From positions 1 through 49,977 of IMG/VR virus record IMGVR_UViG_3300027816_000144: a stretch of DNA of 49,977 nucleotides. One strand, given 5' to 3'. Origin of the DNA: a virus. Position numbers and translations under genes: made by a program. Positions within the stretch are counted from its first letter, which is position 1. Each line of letters starts with the position of its first letter. Of this stretch, positions 30,881-38,210 are shown piece by piece. A model generated the notes under the pieces. The model was not told the DNA's origin. It ran no database searches and was given only the letters and a program-made list of their open reading frames with translations.

Positions 30881-30918
30881 TTAATTCGGTGTTAAGATTC
30901 GTGTACGCCGATACGGCG
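30881..30918 (+). promoter_or_regulatory. Repeated start element, copy 1: rightward early promoter with 5' hairpin
   Basis: In order on the plus strand: operator TTAATTCGGTGTTAA (30881-30895), extended -10 TGTTAAGAT, 10 nt, hairpin CGCC-GATAC-GGCG (30906-30918), then GTTA and AAGGAG before the TTG start at 30934. TTGTGT at 30869 with an 18-nt spacer is a weak -35. The predicted +1 is A30905, directly before the stem. The layout is the same as in the two minus-strand copies. Confidence 0.72.
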
Positions 30919-30933
30919 GTTAAGGAGAATCAA

Positions 30934-31152
30934 TTGGAAAAGCAACTTCCCTACACGACCAAGTCTGGTCTTCAAATTGGGTGCAACTACACCCCTCCCC
31001 AACGCAATTACATGAGTGCTGATGCAGAGCTTCTGCAAATGGCATTGCTTGGCATTGAGCCTGAGTTCTCTCAGCGCCGCATTGCTGGCTGGATTGCCTA
31101 TGCCCTCTTCTTGATTGCGCTGTACGCAGTGCTGATCGTGTGGGAGGTTTGA
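30934..31152 (+). CDS. 72-aa early membrane protein
   Basis: Starts at TTG 30934, supported by an ideal ribosome binding site (TAAGGAG, 6 nt spacing); no ATG is available before residue 27. The product is EKQLPYTTKSGLQIGCNYTP, then SADAELLQMALLGIEPEFSQ and a C-terminal membrane helix RRIAGWIAYALFLIALYAVL. A soluble N-terminus of about 45 residues and one transmembrane segment suggest a peripheral inner-membrane anchor. First gene of the rightward operon, so among the earliest made. Confidence 0.65.
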   Translation: MEKQLPYTTKSGLQIGCNYTPPQRNYMSADAELLQMALLGIEPEFSQRRIAGWIAYALFLIALYAVLIVWEV

Positions 31153-31153
31153 C

Positions 31154-31420
31154 ATGAACCGCAATGAAATTTTAAAACTTGCTGAGAAGGCTGAGTTGAT
31201 AAGCCTTGGCCCAACAAAAAACGTATGGCAAAAAAAAGTGGAAGAAGAGATTCAAGACCAATGCTTTCATTTTGCTGAGTTGTTGTTTGCTCATTGGGAC
31301 AATGAAACTAAACCAGCAAAGGTTTCTCCGTTGGAGTTTGTGACCATCACAATGGAAAAAGAACATTTGATTGGTCGTCCAATTATTTGGGCTGAGTGGC
31401 CTAACAAGGAGCAAGCATGA
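31154..31420 (+). CDS. 88-aa early protein
   Basis: ATG 31154 with GGGAGG upstream, one base after the previous stop. The product reads MNRNEILKLAEKAELISLGP, then QKKVEEEIQDQCFHFAELLF and FVTITMEKEHLIGRPIIWAE. The start N-R-N-E-I-L-x-L-A-x-x-A resembles small phage proteins of unknown role. Mostly helical, with Cys and His in the middle but no zinc pattern. Overlaps the 32-aa gene by 4 nt. Confidence 0.55.
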   Translation: MNRNEILKLAEKAELISLGPTKNVWQKKVEEEIQDQCFHFAELLFAHWDNETKPAKVSPLEFVTITMEKEHLIGRPIIWAEWPNKEQA

Positions 31421-31515
31421 GCGACGAAGAATTTAAGGCTATGCGCCTGAACGTGATCCTGTTCTTCATCGGGGCACTGATCCTTGCCCTTGACCTTTTT
31501 ATTTGGAGACCCTAA
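31417..31515 (+). CDS. 32-aa single-pass membrane peptide
   Basis: A very short gene: ATG 31417 overlaps the previous stop by 4 nt (ATGA), and its TAA shares a base with the next ATG (TAATG). The product MSDEEFKAMRLNVILFFIGA continues to LILALDLFIWRP: an acidic start, then one hydrophobic helix of about 20 residues. The precise two-sided coupling strongly supports translation. Small early membrane peptides can affect host membrane or superinfection, but no function can be assigned. Confidence 0.65.
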   Translation: MSDEEFKAMRLNVILFFIGALILALDLFIWRP

Positions 31516-31724
31516 TGAATTTACAAGACGTAATCTGGCTTGACACCAGCAAAGGTCGCATCGGCATCCTGATGGTGCTTGATTGGCACACAGAACAGCT
31601 TCACTACTACCTAGGCGTTGCTGATGGTATGAACACCAACATTGACATCAACCACATCTACAACGGAGGCGTAAAGCTTCCTGACAACGTAGGCATGGCT
31701 TTTTTCTTTGGAGGCTCAGAGTGA
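31515..31724 (+). CDS. 69-aa early protein
   Basis: ATG 31515 in a TAATG junction; earlier in-frame TTG is unnecessary. Product: MNLQDVIWLDTSKGRIGILM, then HTEQLHYYLGVADGMNTNID and GVKLPDNVGMAFFFGGSE. A beta-rich small protein, probably globular. No family recognised. Eight bases separate it from the next gene. Confidence 0.55.
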   Translation: MNLQDVIWLDTSKGRIGILMVLDWHTEQLHYYLGVADGMNTNIDINHIYNGGVKLPDNVGMAFFFGGSE

Positions 31725-31732
31725 GGATTACC

Positions 31733-31897
31733 ATGGCAACAAATCAAGAATACGAACAATGGAAAAACGACCCTGTGTTACAGCAGGAATACACACAATA
31801 TTTACTCGAGGAAGCACTCAAAACAGACCCAAAAGCAATTGAATTTATCAACCAATTTACTAGCAAATTTAACGAAATCTTTAAGGAAAAATCATGA
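31733..31897 (+). CDS. 54-aa early protein
   Basis: ATG 31733 preceded by AGGA with a short spacer. The product is MATNQEYEQWKNDPVLQQEY, then LLEEALKTDPKAIEFINQFT and NEIFKEKS: short, acidic and helical. It overlaps the SSB-like start by 4 nt (ATGA). No function assigned. It is translated just before the SSB-like protein, so may belong to the replication set. Confidence 0.55.
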   Translation: MATNQEYEQWKNDPVLQQEYTQYLLEEALKTDPKAIEFINQFTSKFNEIFKEKS

Positions 31898-32550
31898 GTT
31901 TTATCGTAGAAAACACAGCGCCGATTGGCGACTTCAAAGCAGTACCCGCAGGTCTTCACCTTGCTCGTTGCTATCGCATTATTGACTTGGGAACCCAGCG
32001 TTCTGAGTACGAGGGTCAAGAGAAGCACCAGCGCAAGATCATGCTCGGTTGGGAGCTCCATGGCAAAGATGACGAAGGCGAAGAGCTGGTCACAGAGCGT
32101 GGCGACCCCCTAGCGATCTTCAAGAACTACACGTTGAGTTGGTCAGAGAAGGCTAACCTTCGGATCGACCTACAGAACTGGCGTAACAAGCCCTTCACAG
32201 AGGCGGAGATGCGTCGGTTTGACATCTCTACGATCCTTGGTGCGTGGTGCATGTTGACGGTGATCCCGCGCCCCGGCAAAAACGGCAAGATGTACTCAAA
32301 CGTCAAAGGCGTTGCCCCTGTTCCTTCGGTGATCAAGTCCGCTGGTCTACCCCCAGCCATCAACCCTAACCAAGTGTTCCGTTTGGCTGAGCCTGACTAC
32401 GAGCTGTACGACACCTTTGGTAAAGGGCTCAAGGCGATGATTGAGGCTTCCCCTGAGTGGCAGGCTCTCCAAGGCAATAAAAGCGCTCAAAAGCCCGTTA
32501 AAGCCCCTTCTAGTGGCTTTGATGACATGGAAGACGACCTGCCCTTCTGA
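31894..32550 (+). CDS. Single-stranded-DNA-binding-like protein
   Basis: A 218-aa protein. The N-terminal 170 residues have the alternating beta pattern expected of an OB-like fold (AGLHLARCYRIIDLGTQRSE, then KIMLGWELHGKDDEGEELVT, GAWCMLTVIPRPGKNGKMYS). The protein ends in SSGFDDMEDDLPF, a copy of the acidic tip D-D-D-I-P-F by which bacterial SSB recruits partner proteins. A disordered linker (GNKSAQKPVKAPSS) joins the two, as in SSB. The downstream RecB/Cas4-like nuclease makes a recombination or replication pair plausible. Fold is inferred. Confidence 0.65.
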   Translation: MSFIVENTAPIGDFKAVPAGLHLARCYRIIDLGTQRSEYEGQEKHQRKIMLGWELHGKDDEGEELVTERGDPLAIFKNYTLSWSEKANLRIDLQNWRNKPFTEAEMRRFDISTILGAWCMLTVIPRPGKNGKMYSNVKGVAPVPSVIKSAGLPPAINPNQVFRLAEPDYELYDTFGKGLKAMIEASPEWQALQGNKSAQKPVKAPSSGFDDMEDDLPF

Positions 32551-32552
32551 TC

Positions 32553-32915
32553 ATGAAGACATTTGAAGACACTCATACCCGCGACCTCTTCAGCGAACCA
32601 CTTGCTAGGAGGACAGATCCAGTGACTTCACACGAAGCCGCTCATAGGGCGAGCTTCAGCGCTTCGGCGCACCGAGTCATGGCGATGGAGGCTCTGCTCA
32701 GGTACGGTGCAATGACCGACTTTGAGCTGGCTGACGTCACAGGACTACAGCAAAACAGCATTGGCAAGCGCAGGAAAGACTGCCAAGACGCTGGGTTTAT
32801 TGAGCGGCTCAAGGACGAGGAAGGGCTTACCGTCAAACGTAAGACCCCCTCTGGTAGCAACGCAATTGTTTGGACATTAACAAAAGAGGGATTGGCATGG
32901 CTGAGATTACAGTAA
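32553..32915 (+). CDS. Winged-helix protein
   Basis: A 120-aa protein. RRTDPVTSHEAAHRASFSAS begins a frequent phage winged-helix family. RVMAMEALLRYGAMTDFELA, then GLQQNSIGKRRKDCQDAGFI gives the recognition helix, and VKRKTPSGSNAIVWTLTKEG the wing and C-terminal strand. It resembles MarR-like regulators in layout and probably binds DNA. It overlaps the nuclease gene by 19 nt, so expression is linked. A role in regulating early genes is possible. Confidence 0.65.
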   Translation: MKTFEDTHTRDLFSEPLARRTDPVTSHEAAHRASFSASAHRVMAMEALLRYGAMTDFELADVTGLQQNSIGKRRKDCQDAGFIERLKDEEGLTVKRKTPSGSNAIVWTLTKEGLAWLRLQ

Positions 32916-33661
32916 GGGCGAGCGAGAGCTCACATTGGTACACCCGTGAAGGTGCGCCAAAGTACACCGTGGAAGCCAAGAACGGCAACCCACGCAACAC
33001 AACACTAGCAGACGCACGTAAGCTGAACCTAGTACCGTCGGTCACGACGATCATTGGCTGTGCCGCGAAACCCGGTCTCGAGGCGTGGAAACTCAACCAA
33101 ATGATGCTCGCGTCTATGACCCTGCCAAGGGCGCCAGACGAGGCAGAAGACCTGTACGTCCAACGAGTCATCAAAGACTCAAAGGAACACGCTCGTGCCG
33201 CCGCTCAGAGGGGTACAGAGGTACACACAGCGCTTGAGCAGTGGTACGAAGGCGTGATGGTTTCCCCAATGATCGAGTATCAAATGGGCGTGGGTGAAGA
33301 GGTCAAGAAGCTCTTTGGCGAGCCTACGTGGGTGTCTGAGAAGTCCTTCGCCTGCGAGCTAGGGTTTGGTGGAAAGCTAGACCTGTGCACGTTTGACGGG
33401 GATGGGGTTGTGATCGACTTCAAAACAAAGGAGTTCACAGACCCAGCCAAGGTCGATGCGTATGACGAGCACCTGATGCAATTAGCCGCCTACAGGCTTG
33501 GCTTAAACCTGCCGCAAGCGCGGTGTGCGAATGTGTTTGTCTCGGTCACGGAGCCGGGGCTCGTGGTCACCAAAGAATGGTCTGAAGAAGACCTTGAACG
33601 CGGCGAGGAGATGTTCTACCACCTCCTCAAGTACTGGCAAGCCAAAAACAAACACAAGTGA
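32897..33661 (+). CDS. RecB/Cas4-like PD-(D/E)XK nuclease
   Basis: A 254-aa protein. ATG 32897 has GAGGG upstream; an earlier in-frame start at 32870 lies inside the winged-helix gene and lacks a site. RGTEVHTALE (H110, E114), FGGKLDLCTF (D162) and VVIDFKTKEF (D174, K176) are the PD-(D/E)XK nuclease residues, and HLMQLAAYRLG holds the Q-x-x-x-Y motif of RecB/Cas4 enzymes. These act as exonucleases, and in phages often feed strand annealing together with an SSB. No annealing protein (Erf, RecT or Beta type) was seen here. The pairing with the SSB-like gene is noted. Confidence 0.78.
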   Translation: MAEITVRASESSHWYTREGAPKYTVEAKNGNPRNTTLADARKLNLVPSVTTIIGCAAKPGLEAWKLNQMMLASMTLPRAPDEAEDLYVQRVIKDSKEHARAAAQRGTEVHTALEQWYEGVMVSPMIEYQMGVGEEVKKLFGEPTWVSEKSFACELGFGGKLDLCTFDGDGVVIDFKTKEFTDPAKVDAYDEHLMQLAAYRLGLNLPQARCANVFVSVTEPGLVVTKEWSEEDLERGEEMFYHLLKYWQAKNKHK

Positions 33662-33668
33662 GGACAAC

Positions 33669-34016
33669 ATGGAACACATGCAGGAAGTAGCTTTTAAACG
33701 TGCAATCAATGCGCTCACAGCGCTCAAATGTCAGTTTGCCATCATCACCCCAGAGGGCGAGAAGTATGGTGAGCTGACTGTTGCAAAAGAAGTAGTGACC
33801 AGAAAACACAAACAAGGCGAGATGAAGTCTTACGTTGACCCCTACCTAAACTTGGTGCAGGTTGGCGACGGGTTTACCGTCCCCTGTGGTGAGTACGACA
33901 TGCACACCACGGTGCGAAGCGTCAGCAACTGGTTCTACAAAAAATATGGTGCTGGTTCTTTCAACTACAAAAGCGACAAGTACACCAACTGTGTTCACGG
34001 AATTCGGATTAAATAA
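33669..34016 (+). CDS. 115-aa early protein
   Basis: ATG 33669 with AGGACAAC upstream; longer frames overlap the nuclease. The product reads MEHMQEVAFKRAINALTALK, then FAIITPEGEKYGELTVAKEV, PYLNLVQVGDGFTVPCGEYD and VSNWFYKKYGAGSFNYKSDK. The end (YKKYGAGSF...) is a pattern seen in small phage proteins with a W-x-x-K-x-x-G core. A small alpha-beta protein; function unknown. Confidence 0.58.
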   Translation: MEHMQEVAFKRAINALTALKCQFAIITPEGEKYGELTVAKEVVTRKHKQGEMKSYVDPYLNLVQVGDGFTVPCGEYDMHTTVRSVSNWFYKKYGAGSFNYKSDKYTNCVHGIRIK

Positions 34017-34024
34017 GGAAAAAC

Positions 34025-34192
34025 ATGGACGAACTACTACCCTTCATTCTGATCGCATGGGTGCTCGCATCTTGGATCACACACATTGTGGTCTGCCTTA
34101 AAACCGCTTCTTGGGGCTTCTTGATTGCTGGCGCGATCCTGTTCCCCATCGCTTGGATCCACGGAACCGCCATCTGGCTTGGAATTGTATGA
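34025..34192 (+). CDS. 55-aa double-pass membrane protein
   Basis: A short frame from ATG 34025. MDELLPFILIAWVLASWITH is a first membrane helix, then VCLKTASW, then GFLIAGAILFPIAWIHGTAI as a second helix. Small two-pass membrane proteins of this pattern (W-G-F-L-x-A-G-A-I...F-P-I) are frequent in early regions of phages. The function is unknown; superinfection exclusion or host membrane modification is possible. It overlaps the next gene by 4 nt (ATGA). Confidence 0.7.
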   Translation: MDELLPFILIAWVLASWITHIVVCLKTASWGFLIAGAILFPIAWIHGTAIWLGIV

Positions 34193-34416
34193 ACCCCTAC
34201 CTTGACCCTAATCAAATCAAAGAAGCCTTCCGCAAGATCTACCTTGAGGAGACCTACAACTTCCTCGAGGAAGACCTTGAGAAGCTGGCTGACGGCTTCA
34301 TCATGGCGGCTATGCCTGCTATCGTGAAGACCGAACGCGACATGTGCATCAAGTTCGTGAACTCGCTGAATACCAACGTAGCTCGTGCCCTTGGTGAGTA
34401 CCGCGAGAACCTATGA
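34189..34416 (+). CDS. 75-aa early protein
   Basis: ATG 34189 overlaps the previous stop by 4 nt. Product: MNPYLDPNQIKEAFRKIYLE, then YNFLEEDLEKLADGFIMAAM and KTERDMCIKFVNSLNTNVAR. An all-helical protein with a hydrophobic centre. No family recognised. It overlaps the 78-aa gene by another ATGA junction. Confidence 0.58.
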   Translation: MNPYLDPNQIKEAFRKIYLEETYNFLEEDLEKLADGFIMAAMPAIVKTERDMCIKFVNSLNTNVARALGEYRENL

Positions 34417-34649
34417 CGCCCAAGGACTTCGTCACCGAGCTCTTTGGTGAGGGGTGGAAGCCTTCCCAGCTCCCATCCTTCCTCGATGCCATCAAGGGTT
34501 GGTCTGAGGACTCCCAAAGGTACTATGCTGTACGAGACTTTGCTAAAAAGTTAGAATGGGACACCGACCCACGAGATCGCAGGGAATGCCACGAGTTTGA
34601 CGACCTCGTGGACTCCAAGCGCTTTGAACATGATCTTGATGAAAATTGA
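34413..34649 (+). CDS. 78-aa early protein
   Basis: ATGA overlap with the previous stop. MTPKDFVTELFGEGWKPSQL is followed by LDAIKGWSEDSQRYYAVRDF and an acidic end. Helical, with many charged residues. No function known. It overlaps the last gene of the operon by about 11 nt. Confidence 0.55.
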   Translation: MTPKDFVTELFGEGWKPSQLPSFLDAIKGWSEDSQRYYAVRDFAKKLEWDTDPRDRRECHEFDDLVDSKRFEHDLDEN

Positions 34650-34854
34650 CGAAAAAGGCGAACTTCAAGCTGACTGGGAAGCCATAGAACGGTTCACCAA
34701 GTGCTTTGACAAGGGCTGTAAGTCTGAACAGGCTTACAAAGCCAAGCTGTTTTCGTTGGTTCTCGAGCATGGGTATGACGTTGCCATGGATGACGTAGAG
34801 CAGGATCGCAAGCAAGTCCTATTTATGCTCTGTACACCTGCTGGCAACGCATAA
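34639..34854 (+). CDS. 71-aa protein, last gene of the rightward operon
   Basis: I use the ATG at 34639; an earlier ATG at 34630 gives three more residues, and neither has a clear ribosome binding site, so translation is probably coupled to the previous gene. MKIDEKGELQADWEAIERFT is followed by KSEQAYKAKLFSLVLEHGYD and DRKQVLFMLCTPAGNA. Helical, with a Cys near the end. Function unknown. Its stop (TAA 34852-34854) touches the terminator of the opposing late operon. Confidence 0.55.
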   Translation: MKIDEKGELQADWEAIERFTKCFDKGCKSEQAYKAKLFSLVLEHGYDVAMDDVEQDRKQVLFMLCTPAGNA

Positions 34855-34879
34855 AAAAAGCCCCCGTATGAGGGGGGCT
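34853..34879 (-). terminator. Strong rho-independent terminator of the right late operon
   Basis: Minus-strand RNA: AGCCCCCC-UCAUAC-GGGGGCU then UUUUUUU. A 7-bp GC-rich stem with a 6-nt loop and a full U run. It lies 42 nt after the stop of the transglycosylase gene and ends the leftward late transcript before it reaches the early operon. On the plus strand no U run follows, so it acts in one direction only. Confidence 0.85.
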
Positions 34880-34920
34880 GAAACAAGTGGCAACTGCTTA
34901 AAAGACACTTGTGAGGAGAA

Positions 34921-36477
34921 TTATGGCATGGGGTTGCCCATTGGGTCTGTGTCGGACAAAGACCTCATAATGGTGTCGCGATACTCAGCAGGATTGCGCT
35001 CAATGTCTTGCTTTCTACGTCGCAGGTCGCGGATCATTGGCGCCCCAATAGACAAAGGAATAGCCAACGGCGCTAAGGGCGGGATGAATGACCCAACTGT
35101 GCCTAATACGCCTGCACCAGTCAAACCAAGGTCGGTGTAATCAGGTTGAGAAACCCTCATGCCGTAGTCAAGCTCGGGAACTTCCATGCCGATTGACAAG
35201 CCAGCTAAAGGGCCGCTGATGTATGGCAGTTTGCCCAAGGTTCGGCTGGCGGTGTTTGCCATGCCCTTAAGTTCACCAAAGGTGGGGGCGGCGTTGCTGG
35301 CAGACTTCATCATGCTGACAAACAAGTCTTTTGTAGCGTCTAAGCCTGACATCTTTGGAACAACAGGGACTGGAGGCTTAGCACCACCAACTTCGCCTTG
35401 AGGGCCGCGGGGGCCGAGGTATCGAGGTAGGTCAGAGCGAGGAGCCAAAACGCCGCTGGGCGTGGAGGTCATCCCCGGTTGCTGTGCAAAGAACTGCGGC
35501 GCCTCTTGGGTAACTTGACCCGTCTGACGCAACAGTTGTGCAATTCTTTCAGCCTCAGCCTTAGCCGCCGCCTGCTGAGAAGTCTCAACGTTGTAGCCAG
35601 TCTGACGCGCACGACCCGTAGTCCCCAAGTCGCCAGTTGTACCCTGAAGGATACGTGTTGTCTGAGGATCCGCTCCAGAAGGCAATCCGCCTCTTTGTGG
35701 AGGGGTAGGTGCACCACCAACCGTTGGAGCGCCTGTAGGGGGCGTTTGAGGGGGTTGCTGACCTAATTGCTGAGCTATTTGACCAAGGCTTTGCGTAACA
35801 CGACCAAGTCCTCGTCTAGCATCAATTGCATCTTTAGCCACAGCTCCGCCCAAACCAGCACTAGCACCTACCACAGCGCCAAAGGGTTTCTGTTCAGCCG
35901 CAGTCTCACGAGCCTCGATCATTTCTTGGTCAAGCTTCATCTGTGCAAGCTGTTCTGGCGTTGGCTCGTTAACTTGTACGGCAGGCTTTGGAGCGCCCTC
36001 AGAAGGAGCTTCAGCGGGAGCTTGGGTGTTAGGGTTAAACAACTCAAACGTACCAAAACTTTTTAAGTCTTGAACGTACTGTTTAGTTTTTGGCCCCATC
36101 GGCTTGTCGGCGGCAAGATCTGCTATAGCGTCAGGGCCGCTGTGGTAGTACACCGCCGCCAGTTTAGGGTTGTTGTTTGTGTACGCCAACGCTTCTTTGA
36201 GGTTTTTAAGACCAGCATCAAGGTTCTTCTCTGGGTCGCGCAAATCAGCTTCAGAGTAACCGTAAGCCTTACCAGTTGGAATTAAAACCTGCATCAAACC
36301 AATTGCGCCCTTTTCACTGTCGGGCGTGTTAGGGCGAAGTCTGCTTTCTTGGTAGGCGGTAGCAACAGCAAGGGCTGGATCGACGCCTATGGCGACGGCT
36401 CTTTTAGCAACCTTCTCGGCTTGATTAAGCTGTTCTTTGTCAAGCTTTTTTGGAAAATTGAGTTTGAGGTCAGCCAT
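34921..36477 (-). CDS. Virion-associated lytic transglycosylase and ejection protein
   Basis: A 518-aa protein from ATG 36477 (an in-frame TTG two codons earlier is also possible). The N-terminal 140 residues form an SLT domain: AVATAYQESRLRPN with catalytic Glu at residue 44, GAIGLMQVLIPTGKAYG and AAVYYHSGPDAIADL. The rest is low-complexity Pro/Gln/Gly-rich with hydrophobic helices such as GAVVGASAGLGGAVAKDAID and near the end GVLGTVGSFIPPLAPLAIPL, suited to entering the host membrane. Such proteins cut peptidoglycan locally during DNA entry (compare T7 gp16 or P22 gp4). It ends the late operon before the strong terminator. Confidence 0.75.
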   Translation of the reverse strand: MADLKLNFPKKLDKEQLNQAEKVAKRAVAIGVDPALAVATAYQESRLRPNTPDSEKGAIGLMQVLIPTGKAYGYSEADLRDPEKNLDAGLKNLKEALAYTNNNPKLAAVYYHSGPDAIADLAADKPMGPKTKQYVQDLKSFGTFELFNPNTQAPAEAPSEGAPKPAVQVNEPTPEQLAQMKLDQEMIEARETAAEQKPFGAVVGASAGLGGAVAKDAIDARRGLGRVTQSLGQIAQQLGQQPPQTPPTGAPTVGGAPTPPQRGGLPSGADPQTTRILQGTTGDLGTTGRARQTGYNVETSQQAAAKAEAERIAQLLRQTGQVTQEAPQFFAQQPGMTSTPSGVLAPRSDLPRYLGPRGPQGEVGGAKPPVPVVPKMSGLDATKDLFVSMMKSASNAAPTFGELKGMANTASRTLGKLPYISGPLAGLSIGMEVPELDYGMRVSQPDYTDLGLTGAGVLGTVGSFIPPLAPLAIPLSIGAPMIRDLRRRKQDIERNPAEYRDTIMRSLSDTDPMGNPMP

Positions 36478-36479
36478 AT

Positions 36480-38198
36480 TCAATCCGTTTGTTTGTCTAC
36501 GTTTGCACCAGCCGCCTTAAGATCAGGCTTACCTTTTTGTTGTTTTGTAGATGTTATGCCAGCTATCTTACGCATGTCTTTGTCGTAAGTGTCATACAAA
36601 GACTTGTACTTAGGTGTGTCCATGTAGCTCAAGTAGGTGCTGTCAGGGTTCTTGACAATGAACTCGCGATAGGCGTTCAAGTCATCACGCTCAAAGGTTG
36701 CGCGCTTGCTAACAGCTTGAGCTCGGAGCTTAAGAACCTCTGGACTCATAGAGACATTACCAGCGCCAGCACGACGAACAATTGCTCGCTCGCCTTCGGT
36801 GATAGGGCCAGTCCCCTTCAGGAACATGTTTGCGTAGTTCAACTCAATGTTGGCCTGCTCAGCGGCACCTAAGCGAACAGCGTTGATGTCAGAGTCTTTG
36901 ATCCTTGGGTTTGCGGCTCGGAAGGCATCCTCAAAGCCGCCCATGTCAACATTGACCCTGTTGGCGCGAATGCCATCACGCACCAATGTACCAATGGCTG
37001 GCAATACACCAGCTTTGTCAAACGTGCCAAAGCCTTTGGGGTTCTTGTCCACAATCTCGTACAAAGAATCAGCAGAACGCGCTAATGAGTCGTAGCGTTT
37101 GATGTCGTCAGGTAAAGTCTTGCGACGCTCAACTTCACTCTTAGCCTCGCCTGATGCCATTTCCTTTTTACGAGCGGCTTGGGCTTCTTCCTGTTCTTTG
37201 GTCAACATACCGCTTTGAACGGGGGCGTTAGCAGGAGCGGCTCCAGTAGGCGTAGCATTAGCAGGTGTTGGAGCGTTAGCGACAGGGGGACGTTTCATTC
37301 CCTGCGTAATCAGATCCGCAACTTTGTAATACTCTTCAGGATTGTTGTTTGCCTGTGCGTTGGCTAAACGAGAAGCCAATGTTTTAGTTGTGGTAAAGAC
37401 GCCCTTGTCAGGAATCCTGACCTCAGTAGGCGTGGGATCAACGGGAGCAAACACTTGACCAGTCTTGATGTTGGTTGCGCCTCGCTCGTTGACAATGATG
37501 TTCTTGCGACGCATCTCGTCAATCTCTTTCATGATCTCACCCATAGGCTTACCAGCACGTCTCAGTCTGCTGGCTAACTCAGTCTCTTCAGCATCCCACG
37601 TAGTAGGTTGGGCAGGGAATAACTGCTGACCAGAGGGTTGTACGGCTGGCTGAGCCGCAGGCTGTGCGGCTTGAGCCAATGGGGCAGGCGTAGCAACAGC
37701 AGTTGTGGCAGGGGGCGGAACGGCTTGAGCCAAAGCGCCAGCAGGTGGCTGAGGCGCGGTAGCTGGAGCAGGAGCGGAAGCCGCAGGCAGTGCAACAGGT
37801 GGTGGCATACCAGCCGCAGGGGGCGCAGGCTGTGCTGTTGGGGCTTTGTAGGCTTTGGCATTAAACGCCGCTTGATCTTGCTCGGCGTTTTGGGCTTGAA
37901 TGGTTGTTTGTAAACCTTGCTGAGCCAACTCCATGCGCATCTTAGCCATGTCCATGGTGCGCTTTTCTTCAGCGGCTTGGGCAGGGCCTAACGAGGCGGC
38001 TACGTTACCTAAAGATTCACCAAAAGCCCCAGTCTTTGTGGGCGCAAAGAAACCTTGTGCGGCGGCTAAAGCTACAGGATCAAGCAAGCGATTGTTTCGC
38101 TGTGCAAGGATGTCTCTAGCCTCTTTTTGGGCGGCTTCGTACTCAGTCCAAGAAGGAGTACCGTAACCTAGGGAAATTGGAGCTGATGCTTGTGCCAT
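36480..38198 (-). CDS. Internal virion or ejection protein (Ala/Pro-rich)
   Basis: A 572-aa protein. Residues 1-110 are helical (TPSWTEYEAAQKEARDILAQ, then EEKRTMDMAKMRMELAQQGL). Residues 115-195 are a Pro/Ala/Gln-rich disordered linker (APPAAGMPPPVALPAASAPA). The C-terminal half is helical again (PDDIKRYDSLARSADSLYEI, YANMFLKGTGPITEGERAIV, KRATFERDDLNAYREFIVKN). This form matches other large ejection proteins found between fibre or nozzle genes and lysin in podoviruses. No enzymatic residues seen. Packaging into the virion is inferred from place and composition. Confidence 0.6.
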   Translation of the reverse strand: MAQASAPISLGYGTPSWTEYEAAQKEARDILAQRNNRLLDPVALAAAQGFFAPTKTGAFGESLGNVAASLGPAQAAEEKRTMDMAKMRMELAQQGLQTTIQAQNAEQDQAAFNAKAYKAPTAQPAPPAAGMPPPVALPAASAPAPATAPQPPAGALAQAVPPPATTAVATPAPLAQAAQPAAQPAVQPSGQQLFPAQPTTWDAEETELASRLRRAGKPMGEIMKEIDEMRRKNIIVNERGATNIKTGQVFAPVDPTPTEVRIPDKGVFTTTKTLASRLANAQANNNPEEYYKVADLITQGMKRPPVANAPTPANATPTGAAPANAPVQSGMLTKEQEEAQAARKKEMASGEAKSEVERRKTLPDDIKRYDSLARSADSLYEIVDKNPKGFGTFDKAGVLPAIGTLVRDGIRANRVNVDMGGFEDAFRAANPRIKDSDINAVRLGAAEQANIELNYANMFLKGTGPITEGERAIVRRAGAGNVSMSPEVLKLRAQAVSKRATFERDDLNAYREFIVKNPDSTYLSYMDTPKYKSLYDTYDKDMRKIAGITSTKQQKGKPDLKAAGANVDKQTD

Positions 38199-38210
38199 AA
38201 TTTTTAACCT

